Position numbers and translations under genes: made by a program. A stretch of 64,000 nt of DNA from Dendrobium chrysotoxum. Its lineage: Eukaryota; Streptophyta; Magnoliopsida; Asparagales; Orchidaceae. Position 1 is the first letter of the stretch. Every line of letters begins with the position of its first letter. Below are positions 10,280 to 22,074 of the stretch, in pieces. The stretch is taken from contig CM034305.1 in NCBI GenBank assembly GCA_019925795.1, forward strand, positions 62,360,573 to 62,424,572, in the 5' to 3' direction. A model generated the notes under the pieces. The model was not told where the DNA came from. It made no database searches and was given only the letters and a program-made list of their open reading frames with translations.

Positions 10280-11684
10280 TGTGACAGCTCAAACTCTAAA
10301 CTATTGAGATATCCGCTTTGACATAAAGGTCTCACAGTTTTATCTTATCGGCGTAACTTCCCAAGAGGTCACCCATCCCAAGATTTCTCCTATATGAGCA
10401 CACTTAACTATAAAGTTTCTTAATGAAATTCAAACGATTACACCAAAAGGTGCCTCAATGTTTAAGAGTTTAGCTTCTTTTACTTAAGGGGTTTTATAAT
10501 CTCTCCCACTTAAGTAACTGATGTCCTCATCATTATCCCTATCCTAGAATCATCCACCAGGAAGATAGGATTCTAGATGTGGCCCCTACAAGTTTAAGTG
10601 GTGACTCACACAATGTAGCACTTTGTCCCATACAGGGTTCAAGAGGTGGTTCCCATGGTATAGCACTTTATCTTGTATGACACTTAGTTCTCATGTTTCG
10701 ACTGATGTATTGCTCTGATACCATTTGTAACAACCCAAACTCTTAACTATCAATATATTATCCACTTTGGCCTAAGGGCCTCCTAGTTTTATCCTATTGG
10801 TATAATTTTCTAGTAGATCACCTGATAAGTGTAAATAATATTATATTTTATATATTAATTTATCAATAAAAATGTATTATTTTAATTATATTTGTGTAGA
10901 AAAATATAAGAAATGGTAACATTTTCAAGTACAGGTACAACACCATGAAGTTAGACAGAATACCATTGCTATGCCATCATTGACACTGCGGGAGCACCAT
11001 AAATCCTAGTCTCTTTTTGGACGGTGTCACAGTGCCAGAGGAGTCAGCACCGTAAAGCCCAGTCTTTTTCTATACAACACTGTGGTGCTAAAAGTCAGTG
11101 CCGCTAAGCTAAGGAAGTGCCACGTAGATGCAGCAGTGCTCAATTATCAACAGCGCCACAGTGCTACAATTGTAATCGTTCAAGACATTCTGTCAGCAAA
11201 GCGTCACGTCAATTCATTAAATAGTGGGTTCATGTCAGCAAGCATCGCAGCAAAGGAAACCCTTCATCGTAGTAGTATTGTTCATTTTATGGGCACCACG
11301 GTGCAAGTGTCTTGAGCGCCATGACTCTATAATCCACTTTTTGTATTTTTTTTTATAAATAACACATTTGTACTATTTATAAGAGAGTTCATTTACTTAG
11401 TAAAAATCAGACTTTAGAGCATCTCTTTGAAATTTTCTTAGGAGTGAGAACTAAGAAAATTCATGGAACACTAGATCCACTTCATTAGTGTTTGGTTAGT
11501 ATTTGTGAAAGCAATTTTGTAAGTTCAAAAAGGAGTGTAGAGGAGATTGTTAAACCATCAGTGATATCTTTTCTCCGGGATGAGCATGCTTAATTGCAAA
11601 GCTTCTTAATAAAATTTTAAGCATTATACGAAAAGGTGCCTCAATGTTTAAGAGTTTAACTTTTTTTACTTAAGGGGTTTCACA
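10280..11684 (-). mobile_element. TRIM retrotransposon (copy 1) inserted in chromovirus gag
   Basis: This is a terminal-repeat retrotransposon in miniature on the minus strand. Its LTRs are 10280-10498 (219 bp) and 10726-11684 (split by a later insert at 10823-11560). The internal part of about 230 bp has a perfect initiator-Met PBS (TGGTATCAGAGC on the minus strand, 10723-10712) and a purine tract at 10514-10499. The target duplication AGAGT is perfect (10275-10279 and 11685-11689). There is no coding capacity, as usual for TRIMs. It is the same family as 16417-17089. Confidence 0.9.
10823..11560 (+). mobile_element. LTR-like insert inside the TRIM
   Basis: A 738-bp block from TGATAAGTG to CCATCA interrupts the right LTR of the TRIM. 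It carries a TATA-like ttataaataac (about 11352) and degenerate repeats of about 90 bp around cagtgcc, gtcagcaccgtaaag and ccagtctttttc (10985-11110). Ends of the TG...CA type and a TATA box suggest a solo LTR. No clear target duplication is seen (tcacc against gtgat), so the limits are uncertain. Confidence 0.55.
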
Positions 11685-11989
11685 AGAGTTGCATTAACTG
11701 CATTTTTGTTAGATAGTGAGGTAGAGCATTAGTGGATGGCTAGTAAAGAGAGAAGTTTTAGGGTCGTGCAAATACTCAGATTACATGGGAGGGGTTTACA
11801 AAGACATTCAGGATATGATTTGTAGCCCCGTTGCTAGGAGACAACTATAGAGTTTTTTTTCTGAAATTGATTCAAGGGAGTATGTTGGTAATGCAGTATA
11901 AGGTTGAGTTTGCTTCTCGGTACAAGTATGCTCCACAATTGATTAACACTTTTGAGGAGAAGTATTATCAAATTATGGAGGTATTTTTT

Positions 11990-12150
11990 TTATTATTATT
12001 GTATATTATTGTGCATTGATGTGTATCTCTCTATAAACTACTGTGTATTTCTCTTATGACTATTGTGTATTGATGTATATTTCTCTGAGTATTACTGTGT
12101 ATTGTTATATATTTCTATTATAACTATTGTGTATTACTGTGTATTATATT
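11990..12150 (+). repeat. Decamer-like array (ACTGTGTATT type)
   Basis: Imperfect repeats of an actgtgtatt-like unit start where chromovirus gag homology ends. The same unit appears in the opposite orientation at 13930-14520 and 17300-18460. Confidence 0.7.
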
Positions 12151-12227
12151 TTAGGGGGTTATTATAGCTATATCACTTGTTTGCTCTAGCAGGTGTTACT
12201 TTTTTTTTTTTTTAAGTGGCAGTAAGC

Positions 12228-12963
12228 CTTACTTGACCATATGCTTTATAAATTACATTGGCTGGATAATGAGAAGTCTCGAGATATATTGATGAAGGAC
12301 TTCGTGTACATCGTCAATAATTGATTACATAAGTGTATGTCAAGGTGTTCTGACAGTCTGCTTGAGCAATTAGCCAGGGCAAGCAAAATATTCAAATGTT
12401 GCATGCATGTATGGTTTGAACACCAAAATTATATACTTTGGCATTTATATGGAGAGGCGATGGAGATGGAGGGCAACATAATTGGAAATTTCCTAAATGC
12501 TAGAGGTTGGAAATATGTGGAAAGTAAGTTTTTGGATAAATATCACCACTTTATCAGTGCTCACTTTCTTCAAATACATTATCACGAGCTATGCCGTAAG
12601 AGGGAAGGTGGTAGTTTGTGAGAGGCCACCTTGTGATGAAGATAATGTCATTCTTTATCGACCTTAGGATCCAACTAAGGCATCTTTTATTTTAGACTTG
12701 TATAAGCAAAGATGAAGAAGTTTCTGCTTGGAGGTAAGCAGAGGAAGTTTTTAAACCTAGCTGACTGGCAAGATTTGCAGTATGAGTTCACTTTCAGTTT
12801 GCATGTTGCCCTACACAAAGTCAATTGTAGGCACATATGCGGCAGCTATTGCAAGACCAATAATAATGTAATCACCATTACCATTATGTTATATGTTAGG
12901 TTTGGTGTTTTATTTATGTGTTTTTTGTTTTCTGATAAGTATTGTGCAAATTTGATAATTTGA
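12228..12963 (+). pseudogene. Unrecognised decayed coding remnant
   Basis: One frame reads fairly openly through 12228-12620 (including WFEHQNYILWHLYGEAMEME) and again at 12712-12963, with stops between. Composition looks protein-like, but I do not recognise the family. It lies between inverted arrays of the ACTGTGTATT unit, which suggests the body of a DNA transposon. It could equally be chance. Confidence 0.25.
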
Positions 12964-13929
12964 AAGCTTTTTTTAGCTTGTTCACTAAATGACAATCATT
13001 CGAGCAATAGTTCCCACAGACAGATGAGACAAACATACTCAAGAAATTAATCAAATAAAGTAGTAATTATTCTATAAATGAAAATAAACAATATCCAAAC
13101 AAACTTATTTTTTGGTTGTATAAAAAATGACGTATACTAGGTCGGTCCTGAAGTTAGGCATTTTTCTTGCCAATCTTTATGTTAACCCTAGTCGATATTT
13201 TGATGTTGGATAGTAGCCTCCATATATTTGCAAATGAATATACCGTAATAAATATTATTTGTTTGGGTTGGCACATCTGCCACAGTGTGAATAGGATATT
13301 GACATATATAAGAATCACAAGAGTCATCTGTTTCTTGATGAAGATAATTTATCTAAATAAAATAATAAGCACATATTAATTTTAATCTATAAAAGGAAAA
13401 GTTTAATGGGGATTCTGGTTGACATGCTGATCTCAAACTCATAATTTTAGGAAGAATGGCCTTATGAATGGGGTTTGGCAAGGAACCAAAAAATTGCCAA
13501 GTTTATTTCTTCAGCACTCCTACCAAAAGGGTCCAATATTGATTGTTGATCATTGGTAACAGTAGCATATTGGAATCCTATACTAAATCTCAATTGATGT
13601 GTTTGACATAGATTTTGGTATTCATTTCATATTTTGAGTATGCCTGGCAGATATCAAACAAAAATTTTTAATTACTTCAGTAGAAAAACTTATATAGAAA
13701 TATGCATAATGTATAACACGCAAAAGGCATACTTAATGCAAACATGATACATATAGGAATGGTTGGTACAAGCCAAGCCAAAGCTTATTTTTTTCAGCTA
13801 GCAGTACAGCAAAAGCATCTACATAGTTATCATCCAAGTACTGGTTCATTATTAATTTGTCAATTTGACTTCTAAAAATTATGACATTCCCAGAATCGAA
13901 TATATTATCAGTCCTAAAAAAATATCAAG
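12964..13929. other. AT-rich DNA, nothing recognised
   Basis: Short ORFs only, no conserved motif seen. Confidence 0.5.
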
Positions 13930-14520
13930 ATCAACACAACAATACACAGTAGTTATCAGAGAAATATACAATAATACAAGTAATATATAGCAATACATAG
14001 TATGAGTTTCACTTTCAGTTTGCTTATTGCCTTACACAGCAATACACAATAGTCATCAGAGAAATACACAATGATACACAATAATATACAATAATATATA
14101 GCAATCATCAGAGAATTATATAGTGATACATAGCAGTACACAGCAAAATACTACATTATACAGAGTAATATACAAAAATACATAACAATACATAGTAGTC
14201 ATTAGAGAAATACATAGTAATATATAGCAATACACAGTGATATATAGAAATACATAGCAATATATAGTAACATACAACATTACATCGAGCTAGCAATACA
14301 CATTAATACATAATATTTATCAGAGTAATACACAATAATACAAATAATACATGATGATAAATAGTAATACATAGCAATACACGACATTACATAGAGCAAT
14401 ACGTAGTAATACATAGAAATACATAGTATTTGTCAGAGCAATATATAATAATACACATCAATACACAGAAATACACAGTAACACATAACAATACAGAGTG
14501 ATAAATCAGAGAGAAAAACA
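13930..14520 (-). repeat. AATACACAGT-type short tandem array
   Basis: About 600 bp of imperfect 9-12-base units of the aatacacagt/aatacatagc type, interspersed with atcagagaa. The orientation is opposite to the array at 11990-12150. Confidence 0.85.
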
Positions 14521-14559
14521 CATAAACACATAATTGAAACTTACTTGTCAGCATATTTT

Positions 14560-15470
14560 TCTAAATAACTATCCATGAACATCCTCATTTCTATAGTTAT
14601 CACCACCCTCTCGACAAATTATATCTTCTTTTTTGTTGGATTGGCGATTACAGATACTCCCTCATCCACAGAATGACTGCAGTAGGTGTAGGTACTTTTG
14701 TGTAGGTTACTTCTTGGTTGTTTGATTGCCTCTTTTCCTCTTGTGACCCTTTTAACCAGGTGTCTGAATTGTCTTGATTTCATTCTTAGAAGATACATCA
14801 AATTTTTTTGTGTAGGCTAATTCTTTGCTCTTTGATTACCTCTTTTTTGTATCTAACTAGGTACAAAAGGTGTCTTGATAATAATCTTAACTTAGTTATC
14901 CTTACCCTTCACATGACGTGCTATTTTCGTGTTAGGGGTTAAAGCAAAAAAATTCATCATCATCCTCATCTTTCTCTTCAACTAGAGCACGAGTAAGTAG
15001 AGTTTTTTTGGGTGACTTGATCATCCGTATTAGTGGTAGATAATCATCCTCACCGATGTCAATAATAGGAGGATTTACAGCATAAAGGAAATCAGGATGA
15101 ATTATAATAGTTATACAATGATGTCGGCATAAGGGGCATCAGGAGGATCAATAGTCGAAGGGGTTTGAATTTGGACATTAAAGTCTAATTGAGTTGATGA
15201 TAAGGATTCTGTCTGATGTTACATTTTGTTAGTTTTATATGCAGGAACATGTTCTGACAGAATCTTCTCAATGGCAATAACTTTAACTTCCAACTAGTTA
15301 TGTTCCAATGTGTGCTATTCAAGTGCAGCAACCCTTACTTGAAGAAGGCCAATCCTGGAGCCAATCTTCTCCATCCCATCTAGCATAGAATTTCATATTA
15401 TGCGTATTTCTATGATGCTTTGCTAGAAGCTTTGCACGTTCACCTCAAGGGCTTCTATGCTGTTAGGCGG
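14560..15470 (-). pseudogene. Decayed coding remnant with coiled-coil character
   Basis: On the minus strand, 15470-15240 reads as a heptad-rich segment (MLDGMEKIGSRIGLLQVRVA and flanks) broken by TAG codons where CAG would fit. 14801-14619 is open and basic (MKSRQFRHLVKRVTRGKEAI). I cannot name a family. The context of internal repeats and flanking arrays is compatible with a decayed DNA transposon ORF, but this is inference. Confidence 0.3.
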
Positions 15471-15471
15471 T

Positions 15472-15720
15472 GGACTTTATAAGCAGAATGAGGGGGATGG
15501 CTAGGGGTTGAAGGGAGATGGAAGGTGGAGAGTGGACTTTCTCAAGAGAATGAGGGGAATGGCTAGGGGGTGAAGAGAGATGGAAGGTGGAGAGTGGACT
15601 TTCTTAGGAGAATGAGGGGCATGGCTGGGAGATTGAAGGGAGATAGAAGGTGGAGAGTATACTTTCTCAAGAGAATGAGGGAGAAAATTTTGTAGGAAAG
15701 TTATTTCCTCCTGAGTAACT
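15472..15720. repeat. 62-bp tandem repeat, about four copies
   Basis: Units start at 15472, 15534, 15596 and 15659 (periods 62, 62, 63), each with ggactttctcaag, gaatgaggg and ggagatggaaggtggagag. The copies are alike enough to suggest recent expansion. Confidence 0.9.
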
Positions 15721-16411
15721 CCTTAGAGGGAATGAAAAATCTGCACAATTGTGATTGCCACAATAAGCTCATAAATAAATTAAATTATCTAATTGAGTAT
15801 AATGTGTGGGGAAGCATGTGTACCTACCCATCATGAAGATCAACAAATAATTCAGACACCTCTATATCATTATAAAAGATATGACTGTCCCAGCAAAGAA
15901 AATGGGGTCTTGCATTCATATGTACAGAGGCTTGGATTAATGTGTGCTCCAGTAACCAAATCTGTATATAATCAAGTATAATATTAGCCAAGAAATTTCA
16001 AGTTAAATGAATTGGTAATCAAAGAGAATCTTGGATGCTATTTGTACTCACAAATAGCAAATGTACAAATCCATTTATATAGCCTAGTCATTTGGATATA
16101 GTAAACTTTCTGGGAGTCACATCAAACTACCCAACCAAGAAATTCCTAATGGTCGCTGCCCAGTTATAAAATGAGAACTTATCTAGATTCCGTACAAAAG
16201 TAATGATCCTTCCTAGGATTCTATAGTTATGAAATGGAAAGAACAAATTAGATAATATAAATATTATAAATTTGTTTAGAATAAGGCCAATTGGAGTTAA
16301 TTTAGTGAGGTTACATCTCATGTTTAATATCGGTTAAGGATTTCCCTGATACTGTCTCACTTTCCAACTTGAATTCAGCTCCTCGATTTTATAATACTGT
16401 AATCAAAGCCA
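15721..16411. other. AT-rich DNA, nothing recognised
   Basis: No gene or repeat that I can support. Confidence 0.5.
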
Positions 16412-16416
16412 CCTTA

Positions 16417-17089
16417 TGTGAAACCCCTTAAGTAAATGAAAGCTAAACTCTTAAACATCGAGGCGCCTTTTGGTGTAATGGCTAGAATTTCTGTAAGAAA
16501 CTCCGTAGTTAAGTGTGCTCATCCCGGAGCAATTTTGGGATGAGTGACCTACTAGAAAGTTACACCAACAGGGCAAAACCGTGAGGCTCTTAGACCAAAG
16601 TGAATAATATCTTAATGGTTAAGAGTTTGGGCTGTTATAAATGATATCAAAGCAATACACCAGCCGAAAGATGGGAACTAAGAGTCATACAAGATAAAGT
16701 GCTACACCATGGGAGCCACCTCTTGAACCTTATATGGGATAAAGTGCTACATGATGGGAGCCACCACTTGAACTTATAAGGGCCACCTCTAGAGTCCTAT
16801 CTACATGGTGGATGATTCTGGGATAGAGATGTTGACGAGGACGTCAGTTACTTAAGTGGGGAAGATTGTGAAATCCCTTAAGTAAATAAAAGTTAAACTC
16901 TTAAACATCGAGGTGCCTTTTGGTGTAATGGTTAAAATTTTTGTAAGAAATTTTACAGTTAAGTGTGCTCATCCCGAAGCAATTTTGGGATGGGTGACCT
17001 ACTGGAAAGTTACACAAACAGGACAAAACCGTGAGGCTCTAAGGGCAAAGCGGACAATATCTTGATAGTTAAGAGTTTGGGCTGTTACA
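16417..17089 (+). mobile_element. TRIM retrotransposon (copy 2), complete
   Basis: Complete 673-bp element. The 5' LTR is 16417-16639 and the 3' LTR 16867-17089, both exactly 223 bp, starting TGTGAAA and ending GCTGTTA(C/T)A. The PBS at 16642-16653 (TGATATCAAAGC) has two changes from the initiator-Met type. The purine tract aagtggggaaga ends at 16865. Flanks are CCTTA (16412-16416) and CCATA (17090-17094), a likely 5-bp duplication with one change. The internal 227 bp has no ORF. LTRs, PBS and PPT match copy 1 at 10280-11684. Confidence 0.93.
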
Positions 17090-17299
17090 CCATATCTACA
17101 ATGAATGCTAGCTCATGCCCTTTGATAATGAAGCATTGCTTTGATATATCTCATAATGATAGCAACATGTATAGGAGGAAAATATTCTGATAAAAGTATA
17201 ATTCCTTTAATGTGTCTTCAAAAATTTTGCCAAGTTTGAACTAAAGAGTCACAGATAAGTCTAAAGGTTGATGTTCTGTAATGAGAAGTGATCTTTGGA

Positions 17300-18460
17300 A
17301 CATACATTTATAAAATACTCAGCAATACAAAGTAATACCTAGTGACTTAACATAGAAAAAATAACATTTTCTACAAAATTTTTCAAATTCACAGTAGTAA
17401 AAAAGGCTTAAAATAATTTTTAAATGAACAAATATAACAATGTCAGGTTGCCATAAGCTTGTATAATGAAAATACACAGTAATATATAGCAATACACAGT
17501 GACTTAACAAAGAAAATAATAATATTTTCTATAAAATTTCTAAAATACATAGATGTGAAAATGCTTAAAAAGTTTTCAAAACAAACAATCACAATAATGT
17601 CTGGTTGCCACATATCTTGTATCATAAAAATACTTAGTGGTTTAATAGAGAAATAATAGTATTTCTCACAAAATTTGCAAATACACAGTTGGGAAAAAAC
17701 TTTAAAAGGTTTTCAAATGAACAAATACATCAATGTCTGGTTGCCATAAGCTTGTATCATGGAAAGAAATAGTAATACACAACAATATATAATAATACAC
17801 AACAACTTAACAGAAAAAATAGTATTTCCCACAAAATTTCTAAAATATATAGCTGTGAAAATGTTTAAAAAGTTTTCAAATGAACAATCACAGCAATGTA
17901 TGGTTGCCACATATCTTATATTATAGAAATACTCAGTAATACACAACAATACCCAATGACTTAACAAAGAAATAATAGCATTTCCCACAAAAATTCAAAA
18001 ATACACAGATGTGAAAAAGCTTAAAAAGATTTTCAAATGAACAAATACAGTAATGTCTAGTTGCCATAAGCTTGTATCATAGAAATACACAGTAATACAC
18101 AACAATACACATTGACTTAATAGAAAAAAATAGCATTTCTAACAAAATTTTTGAAATACATAGTTGTGAAAATATTTAAAAAGTTTTCAAGTAAACAATT
18201 ACAGCAATGTCTGGTTGCCACATATCTTGTATCATAGAAATATTCAGCAATATACAACAATACCCAATACTTAACTGAGAAATAATAGCATTTCCCACAA
18301 AAATTTTTAAATACATAGCTGTGAAAAAGCTTAATTTTTTTTTAAATGAACAACTACAATAATTTCTTGTTGCCATAAGCTTATATCATGATAATACATG
18401 GCAATACAAAACAATACCAAGCAAGACGCAACAACACATAGCAATACCCTATTTCCATTT
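17300..18460. repeat. ~155-bp satellite-like array with two alternating monomer types
   Basis: Seven monomers are marked by gttgcca at 17447, 17604, 17740, 17903, 18060, 18214 and 18369 (spacings 157, 136, 163, 157, 154, 155). They alternate strictly between type A (gttgccataagctt) and type B (gttgccacatatctt), giving a dimer of about 310 bp. Each monomer also has an aatacacagt run and a gtgaaaa(a/t)gcttaaaa block. The 136-bp spacing reflects loss of part of one short-repeat run. Confidence 0.9.
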
Positions 18461-18636
18461 AAAAAAAATCATATTTGATATAAATTTTACATAAATCATA
18501 TACCCTAAACCCTAACAACTCTTTTAGATAAATCATTTACATAACAAATAGCTTTTGCATTTCAACATATCCAGTGATGTAAAGCTCCTTTCAGGATAAA
18601 TTTGACCTTAAAACCTACCTGGAAGAAGAAGAGCAA

Positions 18637-18960
18637 CTGAACTGAGAGCTGAAAGGAAGATGATAAAAAATTTAAACTTCGAATGCTGACACTTTTGATT
18701 TTCCAAAAGACGGTGAAAGGTTCAACGTTCGTACATAATAATTTCTCATCTAGAAGACTCAATCCTTGTGCAAAGATGAAGAGCACCTACCTGAACTGAG
18801 AGCTGAAAGGAAGATGATAAAAAATTTAAACTTCAAATGCTGACACTTTTGATTTGTCGAAAGAAGGTGAAAGGTTCAGCGTCCGTACGTAATAATTTCT
18901 CATCTAGAAGACTCGATCCTTGTGCAAAGATGAAGAGCACTTACCTGAACTAAGAGCGGA
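18637..18960. repeat. 154-bp tandem repeat, two full copies and a partial third
   Basis: Copies start at 18637, 18791 and 18945 with ctgaact(g/a)agagc. The first two are nearly identical over 154 bp. They adjoin the 155-bp array but share no obvious sequence with it. Confidence 0.9.
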
Positions 18961-19679
18961 GAGGAATCGAAGGATGGTGAAAGTGAAACAACCGAATGTC
19001 GCGACTTTTGGTTTGCACAGATTTTAAAATTTTCACGAACTGGGTTAAATTTTTGGTTAAATTTTTTCACCTCTGGACCAGTGGACCGGGCTGGATCGTC
19101 GGACCACACACATTAGCATTTTATTGGAGTTTGGAAGTAGAGCTACATCCAGTTTCCGTATAGAATAATTTCTTGCTACAATGGGAGACTTCAGGGCACG
19201 ACCCCCATTAGCTCATGACCAAAACAAAAATTATTAAAAGGCTTAAATGGTAATGAAATGGCAGCCTAATATTGTTGTAGTTTGTTCTCTTATCTATCTT
19301 TTGCTGGAATTTTTTTTTTAGATTTCTCATTCTCTCTCTATCTATTTCTATTCTTGACTCACAATTTTACTTTTTTAGGTTTCTCTTCTTCCTTTCTCTA
19401 TCCTATAATAATTTTATTTTATTTTTTATTTTGAAAACTAAAAATATCATTGAAGTTATGTTTTTTTTAATCTAAATCTTTTTTATAGAAATTTATAATA
19501 TATTTTCATTAAGAGGATTAAAATATTTCATTCAAATAAGCTAAAGTATTCATATTAGAATTGAGTATTGACACTTTTTTTAGTATATTATTATATTAAT
19601 ACAATACATCTCTCCTTTTTTATTTATTTATACTCGTTATAGAATAATTTATGAAACGGATTTGGGGGCATTTTCAAAA
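18961..19679. other. AT-rich DNA, nothing recognised
   Basis: Short low-complexity runs and no coding signal. Confidence 0.5.
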
Positions 19680-20353
19680 TAAAAAATCTATATCACCACA
19701 AGAAATAAACCCTAACTTTGCCACCGTAAAGAAGTCATTCTAAGTTATGTGACATCAACTAAATCAAACTAAATGTCCATCCGATCCTTCCAAACAAATC
19801 GAGATCCGCCCCTTCTCAACAACAATAAAGACATCATCAAGCCTTTATCCTACTACGTGGGATCCGTCACATGAATCATTTCTGTTCATTGTGTTTTGTT
19901 AAGAGTCAAATAAAAATTTATGAGCTCATTTATAACTTTTTGTTAAGGTTTATGGTCTCCTCTTTTGAATCAATTCTTTGCCGGCACGAAGATTATAAAG
20001 AAGCAAACAAATTTAATAAAAAATCTCTGTCACCACAAGAAGTAAACCCTAACTCTGCCACCGTAAAGAAGTCATTCTAAGTTATGTAACATCAACTCAA
20101 TCAAATTGAATGTCCATCCGATCCTTCCAAACAAATCTAGACTCGCCCCTTCTCAACAACAATAAAGACATAATCAAGCCTTTATCCTACTGTGTGGGGT
20201 CCGTTGCATGAATCTTTTATGTTCATTGTGTTTCATTAAGAGTCAAATAAAAATTTATGAGCTCATTTATAACTTTTTGTTAGGGTTTCTGATCTCTTCA
20301 TTTGAATCAATTCTTTGCCGGCAAGAAGATTATAAAGAAGCAAGCAAATTTAA
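19680..20353. repeat. 337-bp tandem duplication
   Basis: Two adjacent copies (about 19680-20016 and 20017-20353), offset by exactly 337 bp (caccacaaga at 19694 and 20031). They differ by scattered substitutions only. They share ccaccgtaaagaagtcattc, ccatccgatccttccaaaca and tttgccggca(c/a)gaagatt. No ORF is conserved between them. Confidence 0.93.
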
Positions 20354-20659
20354 TAGGTAGCTTTTTTAGCAACCACCAACGCTGAATTAATTAAACTTCA
20401 TAAGAAAATTCTGCATAGTTTGATTTATTGCAAAAGATCCATAAATAAAGAGACCGATTATTTCCGGAAGTTTGTTATATGGAGCTCTGCTGATAATTAA
20501 TCACTGGAAGTCCTTTTCAGCCGATTTGCGGTTGGCAGTTTCCAGCTGAGAGTTAATGCTTCCAGATTTCTGCACATCAATTCTATGCTAATATAAGTGA
20601 TTTTATACATTAGGATAAGGATATTCTGATATAATTTTTTTTTTGGGTTATTTTTTTGT

Positions 20660-20865
20660 GTTAGATTAGAGAGAGTCGTCTAAGACGGTTTTGTCATATA
20701 AATCGTTGGCCTTATGATAGCCTGGTTAGGATAATAGATGTATTAGATCGGCCTATGTTAAGAGAGGTGGAGGTAGACCTAAAAAGACTTGATTAGAAAG
20801 TATTAGAAATGATTTTTTTATTAGATTTAAATGAAAATTTAACTCTTAATAAGACATAATGAATA
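20660..20865 (+). pseudogene. LINE (RTE-like) reverse transcriptase C-terminal tail
   Basis: The conceptual translation reads RLRRFCHINRWPYDSLVRII and then, after a frame change, RGGGRPKKT, a Trp-to-stop, and LESIRNDF. This arrangement (L-R-W/R-F-G/C-H, then R-G-R-G-R-P-K-K-T-W) is the well-known 3' end of plant RTE-type LINE ORFs. Only about 200 bp remain, with at least one frameshift and one stop, as expected for a 5'-truncated and decayed insertion. Confidence 0.7.
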
Positions 20866-21099
20866 GTGGCGGAGTCGGAATTTTTTTTTGGAGGGGGCAC
20901 TAATTGTTGATTTTAAAATTATTTTCAACATTTTTCATTTGGGCTTTAGAATGACATTGACTATTTAAAAAAATTAGAGTTGTTAATATAAAAAAATTTA
21001 ATCAATAGCATCTGATACAATTAAATAAAAATAAATATATTTTAATAATACAATAATTTATTCAAAAAATAAATAATAATTCTAATATGAAACTTTTAA

Positions 21100-21545
21100 A
21101 TTATTTGAATAAATATTTAGATTTTTTGAAGAAAAAAGAATAAATAAAGATAAGCAAATCGGAGCTATTCATTTTTTTTTTCCATCTCCGCTGTTGTTCG
21201 TTGCTCTTCTCCTTCGCCTCCTTCGTGTATAGGTAGAGGTTTGAACGAGTCGCTAAATAACTTCTTGGCCTCCTTCGACGACATTCCTTCCCGTTGGATC
21301 CGAAATCCCACCTCCTCGTCGTTCGTATGTTCGATCGGAAGTAACGACAACACGAGCTTGCTCGTTGCGAAGGAAGCCAGCTTTCTTCCATTCGTGCGCT
21401 TCTTCGGCCAAATCCTGCTCAAATCTTGCATAAATCCTGTATCCAAAAGGCCATTTCTACGTGGGGGAGGGGGCCCTGATACCCCTGACAATGAAGGAAA
21501 AAGATTCATGTACACGTCGCTATGTAGGAGGATAAAAGTTTGATG
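21100..21545. other. Unrecognised GC-richer block open on both strands
   Basis: A less AT-rich block with overlapping ORFs: + 21241-21543 (100 residues) and - 21515-21165 (116 residues, including IHEGGEGEEQ and a Lys/Glu-rich tail). It is a possible exon or gene fragment in AT-rich DNA. No domain is recognised and I cannot choose a strand. Confidence 0.25.
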
Positions 21546-22070
21546 TTGGTGGTGTTATTGTATCTTTTTTGTGTTAGATTAAGACATTTGTATAATATTT
21601 TTGAAGATATTCTGATCAAATTTTTATTATTATTACTTTTAAAAATTTTAATTTATTTAAAAATTAGTGTATTATATAAAAAGTTAATTAATTTTTGTAT
21701 TATATTGATCTCGTTGAGTTTTTTTTTTTTTTGTGTTTTTAGGGGTAGTTCGCCATATGCCAAAAATGCCATTGTTTATTCTTTTTATTAGAGAGAGAGA
21801 GTACTTTGTAGTTTCTAGTTTTGTTTGGTCAATTATATCGTACGGTGCTAAGAAAATTTTCTCTACACAAATCGTTGATAACATAGCAGATTCTTCACAA
21901 AATAAGTCATGAAAGATGTACTTTAGTAGGATGGACTTTAGTTCATCCTTCAAATTTGAGGTTAAATTTATAAGCTTCATAAGGGATAATTCTGTCCTTC
22001 TTATTTATAGATCTCATCAAGATTATAAAATCACTTTCTCTTATGAATAAATTATATTTGAAAGATGTTA
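21546..22070. other. AT-rich DNA, nothing recognised
   Basis: Low-complexity T-rich sequence and no supported feature. Confidence 0.5.
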
Positions 22071-22074
22071 CTCT

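Larger units (their letters stand above)
9961..12000 (+). pseudogene. Chromovirus gag remnant, split by a TRIM insertion
   Basis: The start ATG at 9961 opens MVDPSQPDLNMTNG. About 10180-10279 encodes VIEDWLMRMKKILDGMHCPS, the conserved gag segment of Tekay/Del chromoviruses. The frame stops at a TRIM (10280-11684) and resumes at 11685 with ALTAFLLDSEVEH, then about 11870-11990 with KLIQGSMLVMQYKVEF and SRYKYAPQLI. Leaving out one copy of the 5-bp duplication joins the two halves in frame. Several stops (for example TAG after VEH, where relatives have Trp) show decay. It matches the gag on the minus strand at 62940-63960. Sequence after about 12000 no longer matches gag. Confidence 0.8.

Noticed and set aside
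10823..11565. Perfect target duplication for the insert within the TRIM
   Set aside because: tcacc before and gtgat after are not direct repeats, so the insert is left with uncertain limits.
13930..14520. CRISPR-like short spaced repeats
   Set aside because: Units are imperfect, 9-12 bp, without unique equal-length spacers, and the DNA is a plant nuclear genome. It is a degenerate minisatellite.
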